DNA of 45,764 nucleotides from Deltaproteobacteria bacterium (GTDB taxonomy: Bacteria; Desulfobacterota; Binatia; UBA9968; JAJDTQ01), in contig JAPPNF010000037.1 in NCBI GenBank assembly GCA_028818755.1, positions 1 through 45,764 of the forward strand. Reading direction: 5' to 3'. How positions within the stretch are numbered: position 1 is the stretch's first letter; each line of letters starts with the position of its first letter. The position numbers and the translations under genes are program-made. The notes under the pieces were generated by a model. That model had not been told where the DNA came from. It made no database searches and was given only the letters and a program-made list of their open reading frames with translations. Of this stretch, positions 15,306 to 24,084 are shown piece by piece.

Positions 15306-16403
15306 CTATTTCGCGCCGGCCTGGCGGGCGGTGCGATCCTTCCAGAACGCCACCATCTTCGGATCCGCGTCACGGAGGCTGTCCATCACCTTCTTGGCCA
15401 GGTCGTAGTTGATGTGGCGGAGCGCCGCCTTCAAGGCCTTCTTGGCCTCGGCGATGGTTTCGGGGTCCGCCATCGCCTTCTCGTAGGCCGCGCGCAGTTG
15501 CTTGGTCGCCTCCGGGTTCATGTTGGGCGGACCGAGGGCCAGGAAGTTGGCCGTGCCCTGCGCGCGCTTGGCGAAATCGTAGGCCGCGGCCAGCGGGCCG
15601 GACGGTTTGGAGCCCTTGGCCGCGAGGTAGAATTCGTCGAGCAGCGGCACGCCGGGATAGGCCGGATCGGGGGTCAGCGAGCCGTCGGGCTGGAATACGC
15701 CGAACTGGAACAGCGCTTTCACCTTTCCGGTATCGATCAACCGCGGCTTCATCTGCGTGTTCCAGGTGGCGGACCCCACACCCGTGATGTGCGTCTCCGC
15801 CTGCTCGATGGATGTCGTGATGGAGGCGGAGTCACGGAACCCGCGGACGTAGTTGTGCTTCATCCCCAGCAAGTCGAACCCCAGTGTGGACATGACGTCG
15901 ATGGAGTGCAGTGGATTGCGGCCGGTATAGTTCAAGGCCTTCGTGATCTTGGCGATGTCGGACGGCTTGTTCAGCCCGCCCGGAGCCAGGTCGTTGCGCG
16001 CCACGGCCACGAACGAAGGGGCCTTGACGCCCGCGACGAAGGTGAACTTGGGATAGCTGAAGCGCACGCCCTCCCGTCCCGTGATCTCCGCCATCACCTG
16101 GAACGGGTTGAAGCTCAGGGTCGTGCCGTCGGGCTTCGCCCGCTCGAAGACGAAGTTCTGCGCCTTCAGGCTCGCGCCGCCGGGCATGTTCTTGACGACG
16201 ACGGAGGGATTGCCGGGGAGGTACTTCGACAGGCGGCGGGCGACGATGCGGGCCGTGGTGTCGGTGCCGCCGGAGGCGAACCCGACGAGGATCTCGATGG
16301 TCTTACCCTTGAAGTACTGCGCGTTGGCGGTGGCGGAGAAGGCGATCAACAACAATGCCGCCAAGGCAAGGCGACTGAAGGAACTTCTGTAGACGTTCGA
16401 CAT
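15306..16403 (-). CDS. TctC/Bug family periplasmic solute-binding protein
   Basis: A 365-residue extracytoplasmic binding protein. A signal peptide (residues about 10-28, cleavage ANA-QY) is followed by the typical TctC start KTIEILVGFASGGTDTTARI and the loop PGGASLKAQNF. TctC proteins bind carboxylic acids with a Venus-flytrap fold. The product feeds the TctAB permease encoded 68 bases downstream. The ribosome binding site AAAGGAG seven bases before ATG 16403 is good. The gene is divergent from an amidohydrolase, suggesting the imported compound is that enzyme's substrate or product (inference). Residues that would define the ligand cannot be read by eye. Confidence 0.9.
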   Translation of the reverse strand: MSNVYRSSFSRLALAALLLIAFSATANAQYFKGKTIEILVGFASGGTDTTARIVARRLSKYLPGNPSVVVKNMPGGASLKAQNFVFERAKPDGTTLSFNPFQVMAEITGREGVRFSYPKFTFVAGVKAPSFVAVARNDLAPGGLNKPSDIAKITKALNYTGRNPLHSIDVMSTLGFDLLGMKHNYVRGFRDSASITTSIEQAETHITGVGSATWNTQMKPRLIDTGKVKALFQFGVFQPDGSLTPDPAYPGVPLLDEFYLAAKGSKPSGPLAAAYDFAKRAQGTANFLALGPPNMNPEATKQLRAAYEKAMADPETIAEAKKALKAALRHINYDLAKKVMDSLRDADPKMVAFWKDRTARQAGAK

Positions 16404-16474
16404 AAAGGACTCCTTTACAATCTCTTGCGTGCCGGCTCGAAATCCCGTGCGCAGTCATCGAGCCGGCCCTGCCA

Positions 16475-16526
16475 TTGACAAGGCGATCGGCCGCCCATAC
16501 AACCGCATGATCGGGAGACTTGTCAA
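16475..16526. promoter_or_regulatory. Face-to-face divergent promoters sharing a -10 region
   Basis: Plus strand: TTGACA (16475-16480), 17-base spacer, TACAAC (16498-16503), towards the amidohydrolase. Minus strand: TTGACA (16521-16526), 18-base spacer, TTGTAT (16497-16502), towards tctC. The -35 elements form the inverted repeat TTGACAAG ... CTTGTCAA and the two -10 elements coincide, so the polymerases would exclude each other. Confidence 0.5.
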
Positions 16527-16651
16527 ACAAATTTCCCGGCCATTGCGTTTCGTGTCGAGCCACGACGACGGGCTTCACCGGCGATACGGTCGCCGAGCCG
16601 CCAGTTTCAGCAGCGATCCGGTAACCGCGGATAGCGAAACGGACCCTACCG

Positions 16652-18196
16652 ATGCTTGACGAACTCATCCTCGTCAACGGCGACATCCACACCATGGACG
16701 ACGACGGTACCGTCGTCTCTTCGGTGGCCATCGAAGGCGGCCGAATCGCGGCGCTAGGCGACGACCTGAAGCCGCGCGGCCCGGATGCGCGCACCATCGA
16801 CCTCAAGGGCTACACCGTCATTCCGGGCCTGATCGACAACCACGTCCACTTCCTGCGCATGGGACTGCTGCCGGGCCACGACATGCGGGAGTTGGAGACC
16901 GCGTTCTCGCTCCAAGACGCGCTCGCATGCATCGCCGCGCGCGCATCCGTTGTCCTGGAGGGCGAGCTGTTGAGCGCTCTCGGCGGGATCCACCCCAACC
17001 AGTTCCAGGAGAAACGTTATCCCACGTTGCAGGAGCTGGACGACGCCGCGCCGCGCCACCCCGTCTACCTGTCCATCTCGAACTTCGGACCCGGCGCCAC
17101 CAACGGGCTCGCCCGTGACCTGCTGAGGGCAAGGGGTATCCAAGTGGATGACGACGGCTCCGTCGCACCCGGCGGCACGACCTACGCTGCCTGGGAAGCG
17201 CTCAGCGGCATGCGCACACAGGCGGACGTGCGGCGTCAGACGATGTGGGAGATCGACCACGCGCTGGGCCTCGGGCTGGTGTGCCTGTTCGACATGGGCG
17301 GCACCATCCCGGCGGGCGGGTTCCTCGATCCCCGCACCGGCTACGTACCGATACTGGAGCTGATGCGCGAAGACCGCCTGCCGCTGCGCCTGCGGCTGTT
17401 CCTGCCGGTGCAGGACGATGCCGCTTCGCTGCCCGAGCTCACGGCGCGCCTGGATAACACGTTCAACGAGTTCGGCAACGACATGCTCCGTGTCATCGGC
17501 CTCGGCGAATGGCTCATACCGACCCGGCTACAGCGCCTCCAGCCGCTGCCGGAGTTCTATACCGCCTCGGTGCGGGCAGTGGCCGAGCGCGGCTGGATCT
17601 ATAAGCAGCACATGATCACGCTGCCCGAACAGTGCGCCCACCTCGATGTCTGGGAAGCCGTCAACCGGTCCTTTTCCGTAGGCGACCTCCATTGGTCCAT
17701 CGACCATTGCTACGGCATGGACGACAAGACCCTGAGCCGCTGCAAGGACCTCGGCATCGGCATCAGCGCGCACGGCTCCCCCTACCTCGAAGGCGAGCCG
17801 CTGCCCATGGGTAACCCGCCGTTCCGCATGATCGTCGACAGCGGCATCCCTGCTGGCAGCGGCTCCGACGGGGCGCGCATCGCGCCGATCAACCCGTGGC
17901 TGATGATCTACTACGCGCTGACTGGCATCAACTCCGCCGGCGCGCCGATCAACACGCACCAGACCATCGACCGCAAGGAGGCGCTACGTTTATGGACGTC
18001 GGCGCAAGGCTGGTTCAGCAAGGAGGACGCGCACATGGGCGGGCTTGCCGTGGGCAAGTTCGGAGATCTCGCGGTCCTCGACCGCGACTACTTCGATGCC
18101 CAAGCGGTGTCGGATGCCGACGTCCGGCAAATTAAGTCCGTGCTCACGGTGGTCAATGGCAAGGTGGTCCACGACGCCGGCGTTTTGGGCGCATGA
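16652..18196 (+). CDS. Amidohydrolase family 3 (YtcJ-like) metal-dependent hydrolase
   Basis: A 514-residue member of the amidohydrolase superfamily, subfamily 3. Strand 1 carries the metal-binding HxH (GLIDNHVHFLRMG, near residue 66). Later blocks are WSIDHCYGM with a metal-ligand His, ISAHGSPYL, and GSGSDGARIAPINPW, where the Asp is the usual catalytic base. The composite N- and C-terminal beta-sandwich is intact (VNGDIHTMDDDG start, GKFGDLAVLDRDYF and LTVVNGKVV end). Such enzymes cleave amide or ester bonds of small molecules; the substrate is unknown. It is divergent from tctC across a compact promoter region, so import and hydrolysis are probably linked. The start ATG at 16652 has a weak ribosome binding site. 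Confidence 0.88.
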   Translation: MLDELILVNGDIHTMDDDGTVVSSVAIEGGRIAALGDDLKPRGPDARTIDLKGYTVIPGLIDNHVHFLRMGLLPGHDMRELETAFSLQDALACIAARASVVLEGELLSALGGIHPNQFQEKRYPTLQELDDAAPRHPVYLSISNFGPGATNGLARDLLRARGIQVDDDGSVAPGGTTYAAWEALSGMRTQADVRRQTMWEIDHALGLGLVCLFDMGGTIPAGGFLDPRTGYVPILELMREDRLPLRLRLFLPVQDDAASLPELTARLDNTFNEFGNDMLRVIGLGEWLIPTRLQRLQPLPEFYTASVRAVAERGWIYKQHMITLPEQCAHLDVWEAVNRSFSVGDLHWSIDHCYGMDDKTLSRCKDLGIGISAHGSPYLEGEPLPMGNPPFRMIVDSGIPAGSGSDGARIAPINPWLMIYYALTGINSAGAPINTHQTIDRKEALRLWTSAQGWFSKEDAHMGGLAVGKFGDLAVLDRDYFDAQAVSDADVRQIKSVLTVVNGKVVHDAGVLGA

Positions 18197-18252
18197 CGAC
18201 GACGCCGGTGCACACGTGAGAGCGATCGCCGCCGCCGTTTGCGCGGCCCGCT

Positions 18253-18282
18253 GTAGGGGCGACGGGCCGGTCGCCCGTCGCC
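18253..18282. repeat. Strong hairpin repeat between convergent amidohydrolase genes
   Basis: GGCGACGGGC (18258-18267) and GCCCGTCGCC (18273-18282) are perfect 10-bp arms around a 5-base loop, preceded by GTAGG as in the other GTAGGGG repeats. Lying between two convergent stops it may act as a bidirectional terminator, although there is no T-tract. Confidence 0.65.
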
Positions 18283-18288
18283 GCGCGG

Positions 18289-19356
18289 TTACTGGCCCAA
18301 CCGGTAGAAGCGGCGGGCGTTGTCCGCGAGGATGGCGGCCTTGTCGTCGTCGCTGAGCGCCGGGTTCTCGGCCACCTCGGCGATCTCGTGGCCGATGTCG
18401 CCGGGGCCGATCTCGTGCGGGAAGTCGCTGGCGAACAGGAACCGGCCGTTGCCGGCACGCTGGATCTGGTAGTCCAGGCCATTCTCCCCGCCCTCGCAGC
18501 CCACGAATACGTTGTCCAGCACCGCATAGTGACTGGGATAACGCTCCGGATCGGGGCCGTGGTAGTTGCCGTGGGAGTTCCACTCCCCGAAAAAGCCATG
18601 GGAGCGATCCATGCGGTCCATCCAGAAGGTCAGCCACCCGGCACCCCCTTCCAGGAAGGCCACCCGCAGGTTGGGGAAGCGGTCGAACACGCCGTGGTAG
18701 ACCATCCCCGAGAACGCGATCATCAGGCTGAAGGGATGTCCCAGACCGGCGATGGGGACGAAGGCCTCGAGGGTGTCGAGGCCCATGCCGTGGTGGCAGC
18801 CGCCGTGCACCGCGAGGCCGCAGCCCAGCCGTTCGGCCTCCTCGTAAACGGGCCAGTAGGTCTTGTGGCCCAGGTCCATGGGCAGGCCGCGCGAGGGCAG
18901 CATGGCCCCGAGCATGCCCAACTCGGTGACCGCGCGGCGCAACTCCTTCACCGCCTCCTGCGGGTCCTGCAGCGGGATCAGCGCCATGCCCTTGAGCCGC
19001 GGATTGTCCTTGAGGTAGCGGTCGTGGAGCCAGCTATTGTAGGCGTGAGCCACCGCGCAGGCCCAGTCGGGCATGCTGATGTTGCCCATGGCGAGGCCCC
19101 AGGTGGGGTACAGCACGCTGCACTCGAACCCAGCCTGTTCCACGAACGAGCGCCAGTCCTCGGGGGTCACGGGCTCGCCGCCGCCGAAAGCGCCCTCGCT
19201 CAAGTACTTGAGCCCCAGGTGGTGATAGTCCAGGGAGGGGAAGACCCGCGTCAGGATGCGCTTGCTCGCCTGGCTGCGGTAGGGCTCCTCGATGTAATCG
19301 ACGATGGACTCGTCCTCGATCACATGACCGTCGGCATCGATGACGGGCAGACTCAT
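18289..19356 (-). CDS. Amidohydrolase family 2 (ACMSD-like) protein
   Basis: A 355-residue TIM-barrel protein of the amidohydrolase-2 family, which holds decarboxylases such as ACMSD and gamma-resorcylate decarboxylase, and hydrolases. The strand-1 motif is DADGHVIED (metal-binding Asp/His in place of HxH), then LAVHGGCHHGMG and FASDFPHE with the conserved Asp near the end. AAAGGAGG with good spacing precedes ATG 19356. It lies 13 bases after npdG and is the last gene of the F420 transcription unit, so its reaction may supply or use a product of an F420H2-dependent enzyme. That link is context only; nothing in the protein binds F420. Confidence 0.88.
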   Translation of the reverse strand: MSLPVIDADGHVIEDESIVDYIEEPYRSQASKRILTRVFPSLDYHHLGLKYLSEGAFGGGEPVTPEDWRSFVEQAGFECSVLYPTWGLAMGNISMPDWACAVAHAYNSWLHDRYLKDNPRLKGMALIPLQDPQEAVKELRRAVTELGMLGAMLPSRGLPMDLGHKTYWPVYEEAERLGCGLAVHGGCHHGMGLDTLEAFVPIAGLGHPFSLMIAFSGMVYHGVFDRFPNLRVAFLEGGAGWLTFWMDRMDRSHGFFGEWNSHGNYHGPDPERYPSHYAVLDNVFVGCEGGENGLDYQIQRAGNGRFLFASDFPHEIGPGDIGHEIAEVAENPALSDDDKAAILADNARRFYRLGQ

Positions 19357-19369
19357 GTATCCGCCTCCT

Positions 19370-20032
19370 TTAGTGGATTCCGGTTATCTTGACGCTGGCG
19401 TGCTTCGACTTGTAGCGGCGGTTGAGGGCGATGAGCACGCCGGTGAGCCCCTCCACCACGTAGGCGTTGGCCGCCGGGCCGGCGTCGAGACCGGTGGCGC
19501 CGATGCGATCCAGAAGCTCGATGACGCGCTCCTTGGCCTCCCTGCTGTCGCCGCACACCAGGACGTCGCCCAGGGGCTCGTCCGGGGCGCTGAGGTCCAG
19601 CGCCGAGATGTTGTGCAGCGCGCCGATGACCGGGGTGCCGTCGCCCAGGATCTTCTGCGCCTCCAGCAGCGCCGAGCCCGCCTCGGGCACGAACGGCCGG
19701 CCCTTGAGCAGCGGCACCACCGCGTCGATGACGATCTTCCCGCGCAACTCCTCCGCCAAGTCGGTCACCATCTTTTCCTGGCCCTCGTACGGAACGGAGA
19801 TGACGGCCAGCTCCGCTTCCCGCACGGCGTCGGCGTTGACCATGCCCTCGACGAAGTCCGTACCCAGCCTCTCGTTCAAATCCCTGGCCGCGTCCGCGCC
19901 GCGTTGCGCGTCCCGCGAACCGATAAGGACCCGTACGCCGGGCCGCGCCAGGCGTCCCGCCAAGCCCATCCCCAGACTTCCGGTCCCTCCCACGATTGCG
20001 ATTGAAATGGAATCTTGCATGTGAAGGCTCAT
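19370..20032 (-). CDS. npdG: NADPH-dependent F420 reductase
   Basis: Exchanges hydride between NADPH and coenzyme F420, giving F420H2 for other enzymes. The 220-residue protein has the N-terminal Rossmann motif SIAIVGGTGSLGMGLA, then LIGSRDAQRGADAA where the Ser-Arg pair reads the NADPH phosphate. Later blocks are VISVPYEGQ, VIDAVVPL, GALHNISA and VCGDSREAK, all typical of NpdG/Fno. Start ATG at 20032; ATG at 20020 (MQDSISIAIVGG) is equally plausible since neither has a strong ribosome binding site. It sits downstream of cofE across a 173-base repeat and directly upstream of an amidohydrolase. No F420-dependent luciferase-like oxidoreductase is in the window. Confidence 0.92.
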   Translation of the reverse strand: MSLHMQDSISIAIVGGTGSLGMGLAGRLARPGVRVLIGSRDAQRGADAARDLNERLGTDFVEGMVNADAVREAELAVISVPYEGQEKMVTDLAEELRGKIVIDAVVPLLKGRPFVPEAGSALLEAQKILGDGTPVIGALHNISALDLSAPDEPLGDVLVCGDSREAKERVIELLDRIGATGLDAGPAANAYVVEGLTGVLIALNRRYKSKHASVKITGIH

Positions 20033-20078
20033 AGCATGCCGGCGCCGGGTGCGACAAATACGGCCCCGTCGAGCCGGT

Positions 20079-20203
20079 CCTTCGACTTCGCTTCGCTAAC
20101 GCTCCGCGGAGCCTGTCCTGAGCTCGTGGAAGGGCTCAGGACGAACGGCATTGTTCTCCGGTCCCCTGAGCGTAGCTCCGCGTCAGCGGAGCGAAGTCGA
20201 AGG
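20079..20203. repeat. Nested inverted-repeat element between cofE and npdG
   Basis: Outer arms CCTTCGACTTCGCT... (20079-20112) and its near-complement (20174-20203, ending in GCGAAGTCGAAGG) enclose inner arms GTCCTGAGC (20115-20123) and GCTCAGGAC (20134-20142). It fills most of the gap inside the F420 unit. Similar TTCGAC/CTCAGGAC elements are widespread in environmental genomes. No coding capacity. Confidence 0.75.
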
Positions 20204-20205
20204 CC

Positions 20206-20967
20206 TCACCGGCCGCCGCGGAACAGGTCGTCCTCGGCCGGACGGATCAGCTCCCGCGCTGAGCCGTCGCCTTGAGGCACCTCGCAACCTCTGACGATGG
20301 CGGCGGGCACCTGGTCCGTCTTTCCCATGACCAACTCCGCGGCGCTGGCGATCTGGTCGGCCACGGCCGTGACCGAGGCCTTGAGCTCGTATCCGTAGGG
20401 GTCCTTCCCGCCGCGGTAGTCGATGAGCGGGCCGAAGCCGGCCACGCCGATGGCCACGTCGGTGGTGCCCAGGCGCCAGGGACGTCCGAACGTGTCGGTG
20501 ATGAGGACGCCCACGGCGGTCCCCGTGAGCTCTTGCACCTCTTCCCGGATGCGCCGGGCGGAACCGTCCGGGTCCCTGGGCAGTAGCAGGGCTCGCTCCA
20601 CGCCGATGTTCGACAGGTCGATGCCGGCGTTGGCGCACACGAAGCCGTGATGGGTTTCCACGACAATGGTGCTGCGGCCCTTGGCCACGATGCGGCGGCT
20701 CTCCCCTAGGATGAGCTCCAGCAGTCGCGGGTCCTTGCCGTCGAGCTCGGCCGAAAGCCGCGAAGCCTCACCGGACGGCTTTACCGTGCCGAGGTCCACG
20801 GCGCGGCCTTCGGACTTGGACACGATCTTCTGCGCCAGCACCAGGACGTCACCGTCCAGCAGCGTGACTCCGTGCCGCGCGCACGCCTCCACCACGAGCC
20901 TTCCCAGCGGGTCGCCGGGCCCGATCTCACCGAGACCCTCCACGCCGATGATCTCAAGGCGCCGCAT
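20206..20967 (-). CDS. cofE: Coenzyme F420-0:L-glutamate ligase
   Basis: Adds L-glutamate residues to F420-0 with GTP, making the polyglutamate tail. The 253-residue protein is the single-domain CofE form (LAQKIVSKSEGRAVDL near residue 45, then ETHHGFVCANAGIDLSN, LITDTFGRPWRLG and DYRGGKDPYGYELK, all conserved). It has no C-terminal nitroreductase domain as in actinobacterial FbiB, which reduces dehydro-F420-0. ATG at 20967 was chosen; an upstream TTG at 20970 is adjacent. It follows cofC by about 50 bases. The final residues run up to the repeat at 20203. Confidence 0.94.
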   Translation of the reverse strand: MRRLEIIGVEGLGEIGPGDPLGRLVVEACARHGVTLLDGDVLVLAQKIVSKSEGRAVDLGTVKPSGEASRLSAELDGKDPRLLELILGESRRIVAKGRSTIVVETHHGFVCANAGIDLSNIGVERALLLPRDPDGSARRIREEVQELTGTAVGVLITDTFGRPWRLGTTDVAIGVAGFGPLIDYRGGKDPYGYELKASVTAVADQIASAAELVMGKTDQVPAAIVRGCEVPQGDGSARELIRPAEDDLFRGGR

Positions 20968-21017
20968 CAACTTGCATACTGCACGAACGGAAACGATGAT
21001 GCTCAGGCCGCGGGACG

Positions 21018-21713
21018 TCAGCCCGCCTTGGCGAAGAAGCTGCTGCCATTGTCCTTCATGGCCGCGAGGCGATCGTGGGTGCGTCCGCTCCCCAGCCGGC
21101 AGATAAGCTGCTCAAGATCCGCGGGCTCGTCGATGTCCAACGCGATCCGTGAGTTCTCGAGCACCTTTACGGAGGCGCCACGGGCTCCCGCTTCGTCCAG
21201 ATGATAGCGGAAGCTGTCGTGGCCGAAGCGGAGCTGGAGCACGTCCGGGGGCGCCAGCAGCAGCGCGTTGGTGCCCATGCGGTCGTGGGAGGGTACCATG
21301 ACCGCGAAGGGTGCGCCGGATCCGGCGGGCGCCGCCTGGAGCACGGCCTCTACATCGCCGGAGCGCAGCAACGGAATGTCTCCCGGCACCACCAGGGCGG
21401 CGTCCATGCCGACCTCCTTCATCACGTCGAGAGCGAAGTGAACGGCATCGGTCTCGCCGGTCTCTTCGCGTTCCCGGATGACCTCCACGCTCAGCGCCGA
21501 GACCCAGTCGACCACCTCGGAAGAGCCGGTCACGACGTAGGTCTTGTGGAGGCCCGCGGCCCGGATCACCTCGGCCAGCACGTCGTGCACCATGGCCTTC
21601 ATGAGCTCCGAGCGCTCGGACGGACTGAGCCGCGAGGAAAGCCGCTGCTTGGCCCCTTCAAAGCCCTTGACAGGAATGAGCGCGCCAATGTTCATGATCG
21701 AACAGAAATCCAT
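21018..21713 (-). CDS. cofC: 2-phospholactate/3-phosphoglycerate guanylyltransferase CofC
   Basis: Activates the C3 phospho-acid of F420 with GTP to give the GDP-linked donor for CofD. The product of about 231 residues is a small nucleotidyltransferase: ALIPVKGFEGAKQRLS at the N-terminus (nucleotide loop), VVPGDIPLLR (metal-binding Asp) and IALDIDEPADLEQL near the end. Homologues use 2-phospho-L-lactate, phosphoenolpyruvate or 3-phosphoglycerate; which applies here cannot be told by eye. ATG 21713 has AGGTG upstream; ATG 21695 is an alternative nearer the usual family start. The frame remains open further up only because it crosses dRS3-like repeats. Confidence 0.9.
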   Translation of the reverse strand: MDFCSIMNIGALIPVKGFEGAKQRLSSRLSPSERSELMKAMVHDVLAEVIRAAGLHKTYVVTGSSEVVDWVSALSVEVIREREETGETDAVHFALDVMKEVGMDAALVVPGDIPLLRSGDVEAVLQAAPAGSGAPFAVMVPSHDRMGTNALLLAPPDVLQLRFGHDSFRYHLDEAGARGASVKVLENSRIALDIDEPADLEQLICRLGSGRTHDRLAAMKDNGSSFFAKAG

Positions 21714-21757
21714 AGCACCTGCCCGGCAAATTTTGAAACTTGCCGATACACACCTCC

Positions 21758-21856
21758 CGTCATTCCCGCGAAAGCGGGAATCCACGTGCGTCAGGGTGCT
21801 ACGGTTGTGTTTCCCCGCCTCACCCATCCTGGATTCCCGCTTGCGCGGGAATGACG
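21758..21856. repeat. Inverted pair of dRS3-like repeats between cofD and cofC
   Basis: Full ATTCCC-N8-GGGAAT copies at 21762-21781 and 21833-21852 face opposite ways 51 bases apart. Their outer flanks are CCCGTC and GACGGATG. They fill the gap between cofD and cofC and could fold into one long hairpin in the F420 transcript. Confidence 0.85.
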
Positions 21857-21881
21857 GATGCGGGGCGTCGCGACGTCTCCG

Positions 21882-22829
21882 TTACACCGAGAATTGCAGC
21901 AGTTCCCGGGCCAACCGCTTCTTGTCGTCGAGGGTGTCCATGCGGATGGACGTGGCGCGTGCGTCGACGCCGAGCTGTTCGATGGCGGGTTGCAGGCCGC
22001 GGTCCTCGGTATCGATGACCAGCACGTCCACGAAATCCCGGTAGGCCGCGGCAAGTCCGGTCACCGACGCCTCCACGCCCAGCGTGGCCATCAGCTTGTG
22101 GGCCGGGCCGCTGAAGGAGCGCCCCTGGACCATGGGGCTGACGGCCGCCACCTTGGCGGGTGTCTCCCGCAGCGCCGCGCGCACGCCGGGTACCGCGAGG
22201 ATGGGGCCGATGCTGGTGGCCGGGTTGCTGGGGCACACGACCACCAGGGCGGCGCCGTGGATGGCCTCGAGCAGCCCCGGCGACGGCCCGCAGGTTTCGA
22301 TGCCCCGGTAGCGCAGGCTCAGGACCTCCGGCTGCCAGCGCGCCTTGACGAAATATTCCTGGAAGGAAAGCTCCCCCGCCGAAGTGGACAGCCGGGTCTC
22401 CACCCGCTGGTCGGACATGGGCAGCACCGTGGATTTCACTCCCAGCGCCTGGCACAGCGCCGCGGTGACGCGCGACAACGGCTGTCCCTCGGTCAGGAGG
22501 CGCGTGCGGGTCAGGTGGGTAGCGATGTCCCGGTCGCCCAGATGGAACCAGGTCTCGCCGCCGAGCCGTTGGATCTGCTCCAGCACCGCAAAGGTATCGT
22601 CGTGGATGCCCCAGCCCTTGGCGGGGTCGATGAGGCCGGCGAGGGTGTAGACGATGGTGTCGACATCGGGGGATACGTGAAGGCCGTGCACCACCGAATC
22701 GTCGGCGGTGTTGCACACCACCACCAGATCTTCGGGTGCGGTCTCCTCGTGGAAGCCGAGGACGAGCTTTGCGCCGCCGGTGCCTCCCGTGAGGAGGACG
22801 AGTGTCCTGGAACTGGAGTCCCTGGACAC
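21882..22829 (-). CDS. cofD: 2-phospho-L-lactate transferase (F420-0 synthase) CofD
   Basis: Transfers the phospho-acid moiety from its GDP donor to Fo, giving F420-0 (or dehydro-F420-0). The 315-residue product has the family's start LTGGTGGAKLVLGF, the VVCNTADDSVVHGLHVSPD block near 38, and VCPSNPATSIGPIL with the conserved Asn/Pro loop. Length and motifs match CofD/FbiA. The start is GTG at 22829, 10 bases after the cofH stop, consistent with co-translation. Paralogues called YvcK/CofD-like share the fold but lack this gene context; the neighbouring cofH, cofG and cofE make CofD nearly certain. Confidence 0.94.
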   Translation of the reverse strand: MSRDSSSRTLVLLTGGTGGAKLVLGFHEETAPEDLVVVCNTADDSVVHGLHVSPDVDTIVYTLAGLIDPAKGWGIHDDTFAVLEQIQRLGGETWFHLGDRDIATHLTRTRLLTEGQPLSRVTAALCQALGVKSTVLPMSDQRVETRLSTSAGELSFQEYFVKARWQPEVLSLRYRGIETCGPSPGLLEAIHGAALVVVCPSNPATSIGPILAVPGVRAALRETPAKVAAVSPMVQGRSFSGPAHKLMATLGVEASVTGLAAAYRDFVDVLVIDTEDRGLQPAIEQLGVDARATSIRMDTLDDKKRLARELLQFSV

Positions 22830-22839
22830 CGCTGTCGCC

Positions 22840-24084
22840 TTACAGGCCGGCGGCCGTCTGGTCCGTCACGCCCACGGCAGGCGCGAGATCGCTCGCGAGG
22901 ACCTCGGACTCGTTCTCCCACGTCCGCAGGATCTCATAGCCCGTGGCACGCTCCGCCGGGATGCGGTTGATCTCGCGGATCAGCGAGCGGAACTCGTGGG
23001 GCCAGATCATCTGCCCCTCGGTGGAGCCGGCCAGCCGCGAGATGCTCTCTTCCATGAGCGTGCCGCCGAAGTCGTTGGCGCCAGAGCGGAGGCAGAGCTG
23101 CGACATCGGCCGTCCCATCTTCACCCACGAGACCTGGACGTTGGGAATGCTGTCGTTGAGCAGCACCCGCGCCAGGGCGTGGACCCGGATGTCCTCTTCC
23201 TCGGTGGGGCCGGGCCGCGCCAGCCCCTGGGCGTAGAGCGCGGTGTTCTCGTGCACGAACCCGAGCGGGACGAACTCTGTGAAGCCGCCGGTCTCCTTCT
23301 GGATGTCCCGCAGCAGCAGCATGTGGTTCACCCAGTGGCGGCCGTCCTCCCGGTGGCCGTACATCATGGTGGAGGTGGTGAAGATGCCCACCTCGTGGGC
23401 GGTGCGGATCACCCGAATCCACTGCTCGGTGCTGACCTTGTTCTTCGACAGCACCATGCGGACCTCGTCGTCGAGGATCTCCGCGGCCGTGCCCGGCACG
23501 CTGTCGAGGCCAGCGTCACGCAGCATCCGCAGGTAGTCGTCCAGGGGCATGCCGGTGAGTTCCACCCCGTAGGTGATCTCCATGGGCGAGTATGCGTGGA
23601 TGTGGATGCCGGGAACGCGGGAGCGAATGGACTGCAAGAGGTCCCGGTAATAGAACGGCGTCATGCCGCGGGGCAGGCCGCCCTGCATGCAGATCTCGGT
23701 GGCGCCGCGGTTCCACGCGTCCTCCGCCTTGTCCGCCACATCCTCCAGCGAATGATCCCAGCTTCCGGGCTTGTTGGGGCCGGTGTGGAACGCGCAGAAC
23801 TTGCAGCCGACGTAGCACACGTTGGTGAAGTTGATGTTGCGGCACACGACATAGGTGACGCGGTCGCCCACCTTTGCCTGCCGCATCAGGTCGGCCGTGA
23901 CCGCCAGAGCGGCAAGCTCGTCGCCGTCTACCTCCGACAGCGCGAAGCCTTCCTCACGCGTGATCTCGCGGCCCTCCAGGGCGCGCTCCAGGATTCGTGC
24001 GACTCGATCCTCGATGCGGGGCAACAGCCGGTTCAGCCGCTCGGCCCCGTCGTCATAATCGAACATCGCTTCGATGTGGCTCAT
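22840..24084 (-). CDS. cofH: Fo synthase subunit 2, radical SAM enzyme CofH
   Basis: With CofG makes the deazaflavin Fo from tyrosine and 5-amino-6-ribitylamino-uracil. The 414-residue radical SAM protein carries CYVGCKFCAF near residue 90, the CxxxCxxC cluster motif, preceded by NINFTNVC. MQGGLPRG and VPGTAAEIL are typical of the CofH/MqnC group; the adjacent cofG distinguishes it from menaquinone MqnC/MqnE enzymes. GGGAGGA five bases ahead supports ATG 24084, which lies inside the end of cofG (32-base overlap), indicating translational coupling. In actinobacteria the two are fused as FbiC; here they are separate. Confidence 0.94.
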   Translation of the reverse strand: MSHIEAMFDYDDGAERLNRLLPRIEDRVARILERALEGREITREEGFALSEVDGDELAALAVTADLMRQAKVGDRVTYVVCRNINFTNVCYVGCKFCAFHTGPNKPGSWDHSLEDVADKAEDAWNRGATEICMQGGLPRGMTPFYYRDLLQSIRSRVPGIHIHAYSPMEITYGVELTGMPLDDYLRMLRDAGLDSVPGTAAEILDDEVRMVLSKNKVSTEQWIRVIRTAHEVGIFTTSTMMYGHREDGRHWVNHMLLLRDIQKETGGFTEFVPLGFVHENTALYAQGLARPGPTEEEDIRVHALARVLLNDSIPNVQVSWVKMGRPMSQLCLRSGANDFGGTLMEESISRLAGSTEGQMIWPHEFRSLIREINRIPAERATGYEILRTWENESEVLASDLAPAVGVTDQTAAGL

